A stretch of 64,000 bases of DNA from Cupriavidus taiwanensis LMG 19424 (GCF_000069785.1 NC_010530.1:738001-802000); one strand, 5' to 3'. Positions 1 through 8,999 are shown, counted from the first letter of the stretch. Notes: generated from the sequence alone by a model not told the origin. Made by a program: numbers and translations.

Positions 1-676
1 CACGGTGTTTGCCGAACTGCAGTCCGCGCTGGACCGCATCTGGGAAGTGCCCGAGCGGCGCAAGACCTCTGGCATCTTCGCGCTGCTGCGCGCGCGGCTG
101 CTGTCGTTCGGCATGATCCTGGGCATCGGCTTCCTGCTGGTGGTGTCGCTGCTGCTGAGCGCGGCCATCTCCGCGCTCAACCGCCTGTGGGGGCCGCTGT
201 TCGGCGCCGAGGAACTGATCGCGCATGTGCTCGACACCGTGGTCAGCCTGGTGCTGATCACCGTGGTGTTCGCCATGATCTACAAGATCATGCCGCGCGC
301 CAAGGTACGCTGGCCAGACGTCTGGCTGGGCGCGGCGGTGACGGCGCTGTTGTTCACGCTGGGCAAATTCGTGATCGGCCTGTATATCGGCAAGAGCGGC
401 GTGGCCAACGGCTACGGCGCCGCCGGCTCGCTGGTGGTGCTGCTGCTGTGGGTGTACTACTCCGCGCAAATCTTCCTGCTGGGCGCGGAATTCACCTGGC
501 AGTACGCGCGCCGCTACGGCTCGCGCCGGCATGAGGCCGCGGCACAGCGCGAGCGCGAACTGGAGCGCGCGCAGGCGCAGCCCGAGCCGCCGCCTCAGCC
601 ACCCCCCAGCGCGACCGCGAACAGCGCCGAGATCAACGGGCGCTCCTTGCGCACGGCCAGGCAGCACAGGGAATAG
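1..676 (+). CDS. YihY/BrkB-family inner-membrane protein, 5' end outside window
   Basis: This is the C-terminal part, about 224 residues, of a polytopic YihY/virulence factor BrkB-type membrane protein; the reading frame is open to the left window edge. Several hydrophobic segments are visible, including one with the IYKIMPRAKVRW-type loop and a late GAAGSLVVLLLWVYYSAQIF segment that is typical of the family end. The tail after the last helix is a charged Arg/Glu stretch followed by a Pro-rich region. The last 82 bases run antiparallel through the 3' end of the convergent lysR gene. The transported substrate or role of this family is not settled; the old ribonuclease BN label is not supported by sequence. 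Confidence 0.85.
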   Translation, partial: TVFAELQSALDRIWEVPERRKTSGIFALLRARLLSFGMILGIGFLLVVSLLLSAAISALNRLWGPLFGAEELIAHVLDTVVSLVLITVVFAMIYKIMPRAKVRWPDVWLGAAVTALLFTLGKFVIGLYIGKSGVANGYGAAGSLVVLLLWVYYSAQIFLLGAEFTWQYARRYGSRRHEAAAQRERELERAQAQPEPPPQPPPSATANSAEINGRSLRTARQHRE

Positions 677-1467
677 TCGATCGACAGCAGCGGCTCGTCC
701 ACCGGCACCACCTGCAGCCCCGGCAGCGGGATGCATTCGATCTGCGTGACGAAGCTGAGCCCCATGCCGCTCGCCACCGCATGCAGGATGGCCTCGCGGC
801 TGTTGATCTCCATCACGCAGTGCAGTGCCATGCCATGCTGCGCGCAGGCGCGCTCGACGCGGTCGCGCGTCTTCGAGCCGGGCTCGCGCTGGATCACGGG
901 TTCGCCGGCGAGGTCCTGCAGCGTGACCGACGCGCGCGCCGCCAGCGCATGGCCGGCCGGCATGACCGCGACGATGCGTTCCCTGCGATAGGGCGCGATA
1001 TGCAGGCCCGCCACCGGGTCGGGCTCGGCGACGATGCCGACGTCGATGTCGAAGTCCTGCAGCCCGCGCAGCACCGACGCTTCGGAGCCGATGGTGACGG
1101 TCAGCTCCAGCGCCGCGTGCGCGCTGCGGAAGCTGCGTGCCAGTCCCAGCGCGATCGGCGGCGACACCGCGCCCACCCGCACCAGCCCGGTCTTGAGCTT
1201 GTGCGCGCTGTGCAGGAACTGCATGGCTTCCTCTTCTTGCCCGAACAGCCCCTGCGTAATCGCATAAAGCCGCTCGCCGGTATCGGTCAGCCGCACGGTG
1301 CGCCCGCTGCGCAGGAACAGCTCCACGCCGAAGCGCGTCTCCAGCGCCTTGACCTGGTCGGTCACGGTGGGCTGCCCGATATGCAGGTACTGCGCCGCGG
1401 CGGTGAAACCGCCGGTGCGCGCCACCGCGTGGAAGCAGCGGATCGACTTGTAGTACTGGTGGAACAT
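595..1467 (-). CDS. LysR-family regulator of phosphonate catabolism
   Basis: A 290-residue LysR-type transcription factor. An N-terminal winged helix-turn-helix (about residues 5-65, with GGFTAAAQYLHIGQPTVTDQ) precedes an effector-binding domain. The start at the ATG beginning MFHQYYK was chosen because this is where LysR homology begins; the 83-residue in-frame extension upstream is not LysR-like. It is divergent from the iron alcohol dehydrogenase, MFS carrier and phnY, and resembles the LysR subgroup found with aminoethylphosphonate or phosphonoacetaldehyde catabolism. I infer that it activates that operon in response to a phosphonate. Its 3' end overlaps the brkB-like gene by 82 bases. 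Confidence 0.85.
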   Translation of the reverse strand: MFHQYYKSIRCFHAVARTGGFTAAAQYLHIGQPTVTDQVKALETRFGVELFLRSGRTVRLTDTGERLYAITQGLFGQEEEAMQFLHSAHKLKTGLVRVGAVSPPIALGLARSFRSAHAALELTVTIGSEASVLRGLQDFDIDVGIVAEPDPVAGLHIAPYRRERIVAVMPAGHALAARASVTLQDLAGEPVIQREPGSKTRDRVERACAQHGMALHCVMEINSREAILHAVASGMGLSFVTQIECIPLPGLQVVPVDEPLLSIDYSLCCLAVRKERPLISALFAVALGGG

Positions 1468-1714
1468 GGATAGGGACGAGGGCTGTGCGCCGCCTGGCGC
1501 GGCGTGTCCGAAGAGTCTCCCACAGCTGCGTGCCGATGCGTACAGGGTTTCCCCGAGGCCGGCGTAGCGCAGCGGCGATCCATCGGTTTTGGCGCAGGCG
1601 GGCGTCAAAGATGCGATTGGACCGGGTGGTTGGCGTCTCCCACACTTCTGGCAACCGGGCGCGCGGCGCAGGCCGCGGCCAAACGCTACCTGAAGCCAGA
1701 ACAAAGGAGACCCC
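1468..1714. promoter_or_regulatory. Divergent lysR/phosphonate-operon control region with 10-bp direct repeat
   Basis: This 247-bp gap separates the divergent lysR and iron alcohol dehydrogenase genes and must hold both promoters. The exact decamer GTCTCCCACA occurs twice, at 1515-1524 and 1635-1644, 120 bp apart in the same orientation. It may be part of regulator binding sites. The alcohol dehydrogenase has a good ribosome site, AAAGGAGA, six bases before its ATG. Confidence 0.45.
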
Positions 1715-2806
1715 ATGATTCACGCCTACCACAACCCCGTGTCGATCCATTGCGGGGCCGGCGCGCTCGACCAGCTGCCGGCGCTGCTGCACGGCCGGCG
1801 CGCCGTGATCGTGACCTTCCCGGAAGCGCGCGCGCTGGGACTGGTGGCACGGCTCGAGGCGCTGCTGGGCGCCGACCTGGCCGGGCTGATCGAAGACGTG
1901 CAGCCCAACCCGGACGTGGCGCAGCTGTCCGGCCTGTACAACCGCTTCTGGGAACACGCCGACCGCTGCGACGCCATCGTCGCGGTCGGCGGCGGCAGCG
2001 CCATCGATACCGCCAAGGCGCTGATGGTGGGTACCCGCTCGGGCCGCTTCGACTCGCTGATCAGCCTGCTGGCAAGCGGCAAGTCGTTCGCGCCGGCGCA
2101 GGTCAAGCCGCTGATCGCGGTGCCGACCACCGCCGGCACCGGCAGCGAAGTCACGCCGTGGGCCACCATCTGGGACGCCGCGAACCAGAAGAAATACTCG
2201 CTGCACCTGCCCCAGACGTGGCCCGAAGCGGCCATCGTCGATGCGCAGCTGATGCTGTCGGTGCCGCGCGGCACCACCATTGCCACCGGCCTCGATGCGC
2301 TGTCCCACGCGCTCGAGTCGATCTGGAACGTCAACGCCAACCCGGTCTCCGACACGTTCGCGGTGTCGGCGGTCGAGGACATCTTCGAGACCCTGCCGCA
2401 GCTGGCCGGCAACCTCGATGACCTGTCGCTGCGCGAGCGCATGGCGCTGGCCGCACTCAAGGCCGGACTGGCGTTTTCCAACACCAAGACCGCGCTGGCG
2501 CATTCGATCTCCTACGAGATGACGCTGCGCCACGGCCTGCCGCACGGCATCGCCTGCTCGTTCACGCTGCCGCTGGTGCTGGAAAAGGCGTGGGCGCGCC
2601 GCCCCGACCGCGACCGCACGCTGCAGCGGCTGTTCGGGCCGTCGCTGCCCGCCGCGCAGCAGCGCTTGCGCGGCTTCCTGCAAGGGCTGGGCGTGAAGAC
2701 CGAGTTTGCCGACTACGGCGTCAGCGACGACGAGGCCGGCGCCATGATCGCGCGTGCGCTGGACGGTGCCCGCGGCAAGAACTTCATCGGCGCCGTGCCT
2801 GCGTAG
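1715..2806 (+). CDS. Phosphonate-associated iron-containing alcohol dehydrogenase
   Basis: A 363-residue group III, iron-dependent alcohol dehydrogenase. The nucleotide-binding GGGSAIDTAK motif lies at residues 92-101 and PTTAGTGSEVTPWAT at 137-151. Metal ligands can be assigned as Asp194, His198, His263 and His277. It belongs by sequence feel to the subgroup that accompanies phosphonoacetaldehyde dehydrogenase genes. The likely reaction is interconversion of 2-hydroxyethylphosphonate and phosphonoacetaldehyde; given the phnY neighbour downstream I infer that it works in the oxidative direction. It is the first gene of a three-gene operon with the OPA-type carrier and phnY. Confidence 0.85.
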   Translation: MIHAYHNPVSIHCGAGALDQLPALLHGRRAVIVTFPEARALGLVARLEALLGADLAGLIEDVQPNPDVAQLSGLYNRFWEHADRCDAIVAVGGGSAIDTAKALMVGTRSGRFDSLISLLASGKSFAPAQVKPLIAVPTTAGTGSEVTPWATIWDAANQKKYSLHLPQTWPEAAIVDAQLMLSVPRGTTIATGLDALSHALESIWNVNANPVSDTFAVSAVEDIFETLPQLAGNLDDLSLRERMALAALKAGLAFSNTKTALAHSISYEMTLRHGLPHGIACSFTLPLVLEKAWARRPDRDRTLQRLFGPSLPAAQQRLRGFLQGLGVKTEFADYGVSDDEAGAMIARALDGARGKNFIGAVPA

Positions 2807-2880
2807 CGGTTCCCCACGGCGGGTGTTTACCCGGCCAGACGAGCCCGACAGACGGGCCGACAATATAAAAGGAGACAACC

Positions 2881-4185
2881 ATGGAAACAGCCGACCGCAT
2901 CCAGGTGGGGGCGTTCGTCGCCCCGGCCGAGCAATCGTTCCGGCGCGCGCAGTGGCGGATGCTGCTGGCCGCCATGTTCTGCTATTTCTTCTTCTACACC
3001 GGCCGGCAGACTTTCGGCTTTGCCATTCCCGGCATCCAGGAAGAGTTCGGCCTGTCCAAGGCGGCGCTGGGCTGGGCCTCGACCTGCCTGCTGTGGTGCT
3101 ATGCCATCGGCCAGGCCATCAACGGCAACCTCGGCGACAAGTTCGGCGGGCGCCGCGTGATGACCGCCGGCGCGATCCTGTCGTGCGCGGCCAACTGGGT
3201 GGTCAGCTTCGCCGTCGGCTTCAAGAGCCTGGCGATTCCGTGGGGCATCAACGGCTACTTCCAGGCACTCGGCTGGGCGCCCGGCAGCCGCTTGCTGTCG
3301 AACTGGTGGGGCGCCCAGGAACGCGGCAAGGTCTACGGCTTCTATGTGTTCGCGGCGGGCTGCGCCTCGGTGCTGTCGTTCGTGACCTCGATCGTGGTGG
3401 TCAATATCTTGCATCTCGACTGGCGCTGGATCTTCCGCCTGCCGGTGCTGCTGATGCTGCTGGGCGGCATCACGTTCTACCTGGTCGTCCGTGAACGTCC
3501 GGAAGACCTGGGCTACAAGTCGCCCGATACCGGGGTGGCCAAGGGTGAGGATGCCGGCCCGCACGCGCCAGCCGAGACCGATGCCGACGAAAGCTCATGG
3601 TCGCGCTACAAGGCGGTGCTGCGCAATCCGCGCCTGATCATCGCGGGCCTGTCGATCGGCTTCCAGAACGCCGCGCGCTATGGCCTGATCGTCTGGGTGC
3701 CGGTGCACTTCCTGGGCAAGGACTGGAAGCATACCGACACCCTGATCGACCCGGCCTGGATCTCGGTGGCGCTGCCGGTGGGCATGGCCCTGGGCGCGCT
3801 TTCGAACGGCTGGATCTCTGACCGCCTGTTCGGCTCCAGCCGCAGCAAGGCCATCATGCTGTACATGGTCCTCGGTGCCGTGGCCTCGATGGTCATGTAT
3901 AAGCTGCCGACGGGCATGGGCGCCATCGTTGCGCTGTTCCTCGCCGGCTTCTTCGTCTACGGCCCGGCCTCGTCGTTCTGGGCGCTGTGCCCGGACCTGG
4001 TCGGCGCGAAGCGGGCAGGTACGGCCACCGGCATCCTGAACTTCTTCTCCTACCTGCTCGCCGGCCTGGGCGAGCCCCTGATCGGCCGCATGCTGGATCA
4101 CTCGGGCAATACCTCGATGGTGTTTCCGATCGTGGCGACCAGCTGCGTCATCAGCGCCGTGATCGCGGCGTTCATCCGCCGCTAG
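2881..4185 (+). CDS. MFS carrier of the GlpT/UhpT (organophosphate antiporter) type
   Basis: A 434-residue major facilitator with about 12 membrane segments. The stretch PWGINGYFQALGWAPGSRLLSNWW matches the N-G-x-x-Q-x-x-G-W-x-P signature of organophosphate:phosphate antiporters such as GlpT and UhpT. A charged central loop (about residues 215-240) divides the two six-helix halves. It lies 74 bp after the iron alcohol dehydrogenase and 87 bp before phnY, with a strong AAAGGAGA ribosome site. OPA carriers move phosphorylated small molecules in exchange for phosphate, so uptake of a phosphonate such as 2-hydroxyethylphosphonate is the natural inference; the substrate cannot be read from sequence. 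Confidence 0.85.
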   Translation: METADRIQVGAFVAPAEQSFRRAQWRMLLAAMFCYFFFYTGRQTFGFAIPGIQEEFGLSKAALGWASTCLLWCYAIGQAINGNLGDKFGGRRVMTAGAILSCAANWVVSFAVGFKSLAIPWGINGYFQALGWAPGSRLLSNWWGAQERGKVYGFYVFAAGCASVLSFVTSIVVVNILHLDWRWIFRLPVLLMLLGGITFYLVVRERPEDLGYKSPDTGVAKGEDAGPHAPAETDADESSWSRYKAVLRNPRLIIAGLSIGFQNAARYGLIVWVPVHFLGKDWKHTDTLIDPAWISVALPVGMALGALSNGWISDRLFGSSRSKAIMLYMVLGAVASMVMYKLPTGMGAIVALFLAGFFVYGPASSFWALCPDLVGAKRAGTATGILNFFSYLLAGLGEPLIGRMLDHSGNTSMVFPIVATSCVISAVIAAFIRR

Positions 4186-4193
4186 CCAGGTGA

Positions 4194-4212
4194 GGCCGGC
4201 ACCGCGCCGGCC
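4194..4212 (+). other. GC-rich hairpin between the carrier gene and phnY
   Basis: A perfect 7-bp stem, GGCCGGC and GCCGGCC around a 5-base loop, lies nine bases after the carrier stop codon. No U-run follows. It could lower readthrough into phnY or stabilise the upstream mRNA end; it is not a convincing terminator. Confidence 0.4.
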
Positions 4213-4272
4213 CGCCTGCGACGGCCGCGTTGTCTTTCAACACACTGCTCTGAAACCCGCGAGGGCAGAACC

Positions 4273-5718
4273 ATGACCGCATTGCATGCCATTCCCGATA
4301 TCCGCCACGAGGCCCTGCGCATCGCCGGCGAGAAGATCTTCCGCGAAGACGTGATCGAGGTGACCTACCCCTACACCGGCGAAGTCATCGCCACCGTGCC
4401 CAGGGCCACGCTCGACGACGTGCGCCGCGCCTACCGCATCGCGCGCGACTACCAGCCCACGCTGACGCGCTACGAGCGCTACAAGATCCTGATGCGCGCG
4501 GGCGAGATCATCGCCTCGCGGCTGGACGAGATCTCGCGCACCATCACGCTGGAATCCGGCCTGTGCCGCAAGGATTCGCTGTACGAAGTCGGCCGCGCCT
4601 CGGACGTGCTGCTGTTCGCCGCCAACCAGGCGCTGGTCGACGACGGCCAGGTGTTTTCGTGCGACCTGACCCACCACGGCAAGAGCCGCAAGGTCTATAC
4701 GCTGCGCGAGCCGCTGCTGGGCGTGATCACCGCGATCACGCCGTTCAACCACCCGCTCAACCAGGTGGTCCACAAGGTCGCGCCGGCGGTGGCCACCAAC
4801 AACCGCATGGTGCTCAAGCCCAGCGAGAAGACGCCGCTGGCGGCTTATATGCTGGCCGATATCCTGTATGAAGCCGGCCTGCCGCCGCAGATGCTGTCTG
4901 TCATCACCGGAGACCCGCGCGAGATCGCCGACGAGATGCTGACGCACCCCGATGTCGACCTGGTCACCTTCACCGGCGGCGTGCCGATCGGCAAGTACAT
5001 CGCCGCCAAGGCGACGTACAAGCGCCAGGTGCTGGAGCTGGGCGGCAACGATCCCATCATCGTGATGGAAGACGCCGACCTGGAAGAGGCGGCGACGCTG
5101 GCCGCCAGCGGCTCGTACAAGAACTCCGGCCAGCGCTGCACGGCGATCAAGCGCATGCTGGTACACGAGTCCGTGGCGGACCGCTTTGTCGACCTGCTGG
5201 TGGCGAAGACCGAGGCGCTCAACTACGGCGATCCGATGGACCCCAAGGTCGACATGGGCACGGTGATCGACGAGGCGGCGGCGATCCAGTTCGAGCAGGT
5301 GGTGAACGAAGCCATCGCCGCCGGCGCCACGCTGCGCTACGGCAATATCCGGCGCGGCGCACTGTATTCGCCCACCGTGCTCGACCATGTGGATCCGGAG
5401 ATGACGGTGGTGAAGCACGAGACCTTTGGCCCGGTGTCCCCGGTGATCCGTTTCAGCGATATTGACGAGGCGATCCGCATCTCGAACGGCACGGCGTATG
5501 GGCTGTCGTCGTCGGTCTGCACCAACCGGCTGGACTACATCACGCGCTTCGTGCGCGAGCTGAAGGTCGGCAGCGTCAATGTGCGGGAAGTGCCGGGGTA
5601 CCGGCTCGAGCTGACGCCGTTCGGGGGGATCAAGGATTCTGGCCTTGGCTACAAGGAGGGCGTGCTGGAGGCGATGAAGAGCTTCTGCAACACCAAGACC
5701 TACTCGCTGCCCTGGTAA
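4273..5718 (+). CDS. phnY: Phosphonoacetaldehyde dehydrogenase
   Basis: A 481-residue NAD(P)-dependent aldehyde dehydrogenase. The substrate-site Asn159 is in ITPFNHPLN, the cofactor lysine is Lys182 in LKPSE, the general base is Glu255 in LELGGNDP and the nucleophile is Cys289 in NSGQRCTAIKR. The length and the SGQRCTAIKR and LTHHGKSRKVYTLREPLLG segments fit PhnY, which oxidises phosphonoacetaldehyde to phosphonoacetate. The product is the substrate of PhnA, encoded at 19012-20232. The two genes point toward each other and are separated by about 13 kb of unrelated DNA. No 2-aminoethylphosphonate transaminase gene (phnW) is present in the window. Confidence 0.88.
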   Translation: MTALHAIPDIRHEALRIAGEKIFREDVIEVTYPYTGEVIATVPRATLDDVRRAYRIARDYQPTLTRYERYKILMRAGEIIASRLDEISRTITLESGLCRKDSLYEVGRASDVLLFAANQALVDDGQVFSCDLTHHGKSRKVYTLREPLLGVITAITPFNHPLNQVVHKVAPAVATNNRMVLKPSEKTPLAAYMLADILYEAGLPPQMLSVITGDPREIADEMLTHPDVDLVTFTGGVPIGKYIAAKATYKRQVLELGGNDPIIVMEDADLEEAATLAASGSYKNSGQRCTAIKRMLVHESVADRFVDLLVAKTEALNYGDPMDPKVDMGTVIDEAAAIQFEQVVNEAIAAGATLRYGNIRRGALYSPTVLDHVDPEMTVVKHETFGPVSPVIRFSDIDEAIRISNGTAYGLSSSVCTNRLDYITRFVRELKVGSVNVREVPGYRLELTPFGGIKDSGLGYKEGVLEAMKSFCNTKTYSLPW

Positions 5719-5739
5719 GCACCGCGCGCCGGCGGGGCA

Positions 5740-6009
5740 GTTCGTCCCTGTATCCTTGAGCACAGCGCTGCCCACCTGAAGTATGAGCGGCCGAAGCTGA
5801 GGGCAGAGGATGTGCTTGTCGTCGACTGTCATTCCCACGGTCATGCGCCGGCGTACTTCTCCGCCACCGACGATGGTGATGACCGGCACGACGTGAAGTT
5901 CGCGTTCGTGATCGGCAATTGCGCGTCCGCGGTACCTTCCATGGCGCTGCGGCTGTGTGCCAAGGGGGTCTTCGAGACGGTGGAGAGAAGTCGCCGCCCG
6001 CACGCTTAG
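5740..6009 (+). pseudogene. PRTRC system protein A remnant (C-terminal fragment)
   Basis: The frame is open from the phnY stop codon, and recognisable homology begins near 5740 with VRPCILEHSA. It continues through RPKL and then VVDCHSHGHAPAYFSATDD, a JAB/Mov34-type H-x-H ... S-x-x-D metal motif, and ends ALRLCAKGVFETVER. This matches the C-terminal part of PRTRC system protein A, a gene usually carried with ParB- and ThiF-related genes on plasmids and integrative elements. The N-terminal half is missing and no other PRTRC genes are nearby, so this is a relic. Its stop overlaps the stop of the convergent DUF2252 gene by four bases. The only in-frame start, GTG at 5812, has no clear ribosome site. 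Confidence 0.6.
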
Positions 6010-7427
6010 CTCTCCTCGATCTTCGCCTCGATTCGTCCTTCACGAATCGCGGCAATGAAGGCCCGGTAGTCGCTCCGGTTCTGCGAGCAGTACTCAGTCG
6101 CGAACTCGCAGATCGCATCGTCGAAGGTTCGCCCGGAGCCCATGTACCCCGCGATCATCGCCGCGTCGCCAGAGCGCGCGTGTGCGCGGGCAAGCGCATG
6201 GGCGCACATCCGGCCATACTGCCGCAGCAGGCCGGCATCCCAGTCCTCGATCACGGCGGACATCTTCATGTCGCGTAGCTGTCGAATGTAGAAGTCGCGT
6301 CCGTTCTTGCCCCGGGTCCAGCCTAGGAAAACATCGCTGGCCGACTGCATCAGCCGCTGACCGACGATGACACGTTGGCCGTGGTTGGGATATACGCTCC
6401 TGCCGGCATACGGCTCCAGTACTGACGCCCGTGCCTCCTTCACCTGCAAGAACAGCGGATCGTTGTCGGCCGCCATGAACAAGCCCACCCCGCACATCGT
6501 GCCGACGCTGCCGACGCCGACTACCTTGACGGCCAAGTCGAAGAAATGGAAGCGGTTGAACAGCACCCGTGTATGGTCGGCCAGACTGTCGCGATACGCC
6601 GCAATGGCTTCCTCGTAGCCCGAGGCCGCCCCTGGGGCGAGGTCTTCCGATGGATGAAAGATTAGCGGCGGCTCATCCTTGATGCGAGGCATCTCCCCTT
6701 CCGCCGAGACAAGCTTGGGATACAGGTGCTCGGGCACGGACTTGCGCCGCTCCGCCACGATGCGCTCCGCCAGCCGCTTACGCGCCGCCGCGACGATGTC
6801 GGGGTCGCCAGAGCGGTCCTCATACTTCTGCAGGTCAATGCGGTCGTACCAAACGTCGAGCGCGCGCATCCAGCCATAGTTGTGCATCCGCTCTCGGTAC
6901 TCGCGCACGGCGTCGGTCACCACGCGGGCGGCGTCGCCCTTCGGTAGTGCCAGATGGTCCGCCGCAATGACGATGCTGGCCGCCAGTCGCTTCAAGTCCC
7001 ATTCGAAGGGGGCCGGGAGTGTCTCGTCGAGATCGTTGATATCGAAGATGATGTTGCGCTCAGGCGTGGCGAAGCCACCGAAGTTCATCAGGTGCGCGTC
7101 GCCACAGGCCTGAACGCGAATGTCACTCGTGGGCTCGCCTGCCAGGTCGGCAGCCATGATTGCCGCAGAGCCCCGGTAGAAGGCGAAGGGCGAGGCCGAC
7201 ATGCGGCCGAAGCGGATGGGGACCAGTTCCATCATCCGGCCGGCATTCGATTCTTCCAGCAGCGTCACCGGGTCGCGACGGTCCGCGGCTGGCGTCCAGC
7301 CAGAATGAGAAGAGCGCGGTACCGTGTCGCGCAGGGCCCGCCCCCGAGCCGCGCGTTCGTCGGCAGTCAGGTAGGCGCCAGAGGGTGCGCTTTTGCCGTT
7401 ACGAAGGTTCTTGTCTGCCTTAGCCAT
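6006..7427 (-). CDS. DUF2252 family protein
   Basis: A 473-residue cytosolic protein of the DUF2252 family, which is related in fold to aminoglycoside-phosphotransferase-like kinases. Typical segments are FAFYRGSA, the CGDAHLMNFGGF block and IIFDINDLDETLPAPFEWDLKRLA. The chosen ATG begins MAKADKNLRN and follows a GGGAGGCACC ribosome site; an ATG 27 codons upstream lacks one. The role of the family is unknown. It is the first complete gene of the probable acquired block and seems to be a single transcription unit. Confidence 0.85.
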   Translation of the reverse strand: MAKADKNLRNGKSAPSGAYLTADERAARGRALRDTVPRSSHSGWTPAADRRDPVTLLEESNAGRMMELVPIRFGRMSASPFAFYRGSAAIMAADLAGEPTSDIRVQACGDAHLMNFGGFATPERNIIFDINDLDETLPAPFEWDLKRLAASIVIAADHLALPKGDAARVVTDAVREYRERMHNYGWMRALDVWYDRIDLQKYEDRSGDPDIVAAARKRLAERIVAERRKSVPEHLYPKLVSAEGEMPRIKDEPPLIFHPSEDLAPGAASGYEEAIAAYRDSLADHTRVLFNRFHFFDLAVKVVGVGSVGTMCGVGLFMAADNDPLFLQVKEARASVLEPYAGRSVYPNHGQRVIVGQRLMQSASDVFLGWTRGKNGRDFYIRQLRDMKMSAVIEDWDAGLLRQYGRMCAHALARAHARSGDAAMIAGYMGSGRTFDDAICEFATEYCSQNRSDYRAFIAAIREGRIEAKIEES

Positions 7428-7721
7428 GGTGCCTCCCTTGTTATTGCCCTTATCCTGGCATCGGCCTGGCGGCATTGCCGGCCCCGTGCTGGAATCTATC
7501 GACTGCATCAGCCCCGGTGGGGACGGCCATCGCGCGCCAAGACCGCCTTCACCTAAGCTGCCCTCCGACCATTGGCCAGTACCTTCGACTCCTTATTCCC
7601 GGCTGGCTTTATCGTGGCGCACGCCTCCCGTCAGCGAATCAAGGTAGCTTCAGGCAGCGTGGATGCTCCATCAGTTAGGTCCTTTAAAATTAGAAAGAAA
7701 GTTCAGCGCTTGCTGCGCGTG

Positions 7722-8999
7722 CTATTTCGCGGCTGCCGCGGTGCTTGGCAATGTGAATCCAGGTGGTGCCTTGACCCACGGATAGCCCTTCAACGCCATT
7801 TGATAACCGGTGTCATAGAGGGCGCGCATGTATTCGTTGTCGAATTCCTCCTTGTGTGGTGCGTTAAAACTCGCTGGGATGAAGCCAAGGTTGAAATCAA
7901 CGCCATCGCGCTGCGCGGTGGCATAGATACGATAAAGGTCACCGATGCCCTGGCTTTGGATCAGCGAGGTGACCGCACGAGCGGCGATGCTCATCGTGGA
8001 GCGCTCGACTTGCGCCCATTCCGTGTCGAGTCGGGCGTTGCGTATCACATAGAGCTTGCGCTCGCGGCTGACGCCCATTGAGGCCGCCTCCTCCTTGACG
8101 CGGATCACCGACGGGTACGCAAATACCTGCGCGACGATACCGCCATCAACGTGCATCTCCTGGTAGGGCTTGCCGTCGACTTCCACGTCAATCATCATCG
8201 GCGGAAAGCCGCCTGGAACCGATGCGGAGGCGACCATAACTTTCACAAACAGGTCCAAAGCGCTGGGCCCACCATAGCTCGCGATCTTGCCCATGTCCCA
8301 GATAATCCCGCGGCGCGCATCGAGGTCAGCAGTGGCCACCAAAAGCATGCGGCCTTTTGCGTACTCGGCGGCAATCTCCTTGAGCAGATCCTCGGTCACC
8401 GATTTTCGCGTCAGCCTTAGCAGTGGCGCGTTATCGGCCATCCCATCGCTTAATACGCCCCCGAGAAAGCTGCGCGGTTTCATCACGTCCTTCGGGGATA
8501 GCGTCGTATAAACTTCCTTCAGCGTCGCATCATACTTCGGCCCGAGAAAGGCGAAGGGCGCGATCAAGGCACCAGTGCTTATGCCGGTGACGAGTTTGAA
8601 CACCGGTCGTGTCCCAGTCTCTGTCCATGCATTCAGAATGCCGGCAGCAAATGCACCGTTGTCACCGCCGCCCGAAATCGCGGCGTACACGGCCGCAGGC
8701 ATGGGCCCTTTTTGCTCCTCCCGCGCACGGTACTCCTGTTCCCGCTCAAGCGATTCAAAAGCTGCTTGCATAAGTTGTGGAGAATCTATCCCTGCAACGT
8801 AGCGTACGCCGGGCATGCCGGGTACTTCAGCCTTTGTAGTGAGTTCGCGGGGGACTGCCGACAGGCGTGCCGGCGCGGTCGCGCACCCTTGCAGGACAAG
8901 TATGGAAGCCGCAATCAGCCCGAGGACGGTGGATTTAAGGTTCGGTTGGGCGTCGCCGACGCCCGCAAGTGACACCATTGCTGCGAATAACCGGCTCAT
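7722..8999 (-). CDS. Patatin-like phospholipase, predicted lipoprotein
   Basis: A 425-residue patatin-domain hydrolase. The oxyanion-hole loop SGGGDNGAFAAG is at about 109-120, the nucleophile Ser141 is in GISTG and the catalytic Asp285 is in VDGG, forming the patatin Ser-Asp dyad. A hydrophobic N-terminal segment followed by VLQGC gives a probable lipobox with Cys39, so the protein is likely anchored in an envelope membrane. The ATG is supported by AGGAGGGC seven bases upstream. Family members release fatty acids from lipids; substrate and host role are unknown. Codon use and local base composition look less GC-rich than in the flanking metabolic genes, in line with transfer (visual impression only). 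Confidence 0.88.
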   Translation of the reverse strand: MSRLFAAMVSLAGVGDAQPNLKSTVLGLIAASILVLQGCATAPARLSAVPRELTTKAEVPGMPGVRYVAGIDSPQLMQAAFESLEREQEYRAREEQKGPMPAAVYAAISGGGDNGAFAAGILNAWTETGTRPVFKLVTGISTGALIAPFAFLGPKYDATLKEVYTTLSPKDVMKPRSFLGGVLSDGMADNAPLLRLTRKSVTEDLLKEIAAEYAKGRMLLVATADLDARRGIIWDMGKIASYGGPSALDLFVKVMVASASVPGGFPPMMIDVEVDGKPYQEMHVDGGIVAQVFAYPSVIRVKEEAASMGVSRERKLYVIRNARLDTEWAQVERSTMSIAARAVTSLIQSQGIGDLYRIYATAQRDGVDFNLGFIPASFNAPHKEEFDNEYMRALYDTGYQMALKGYPWVKAPPGFTLPSTAAAAK

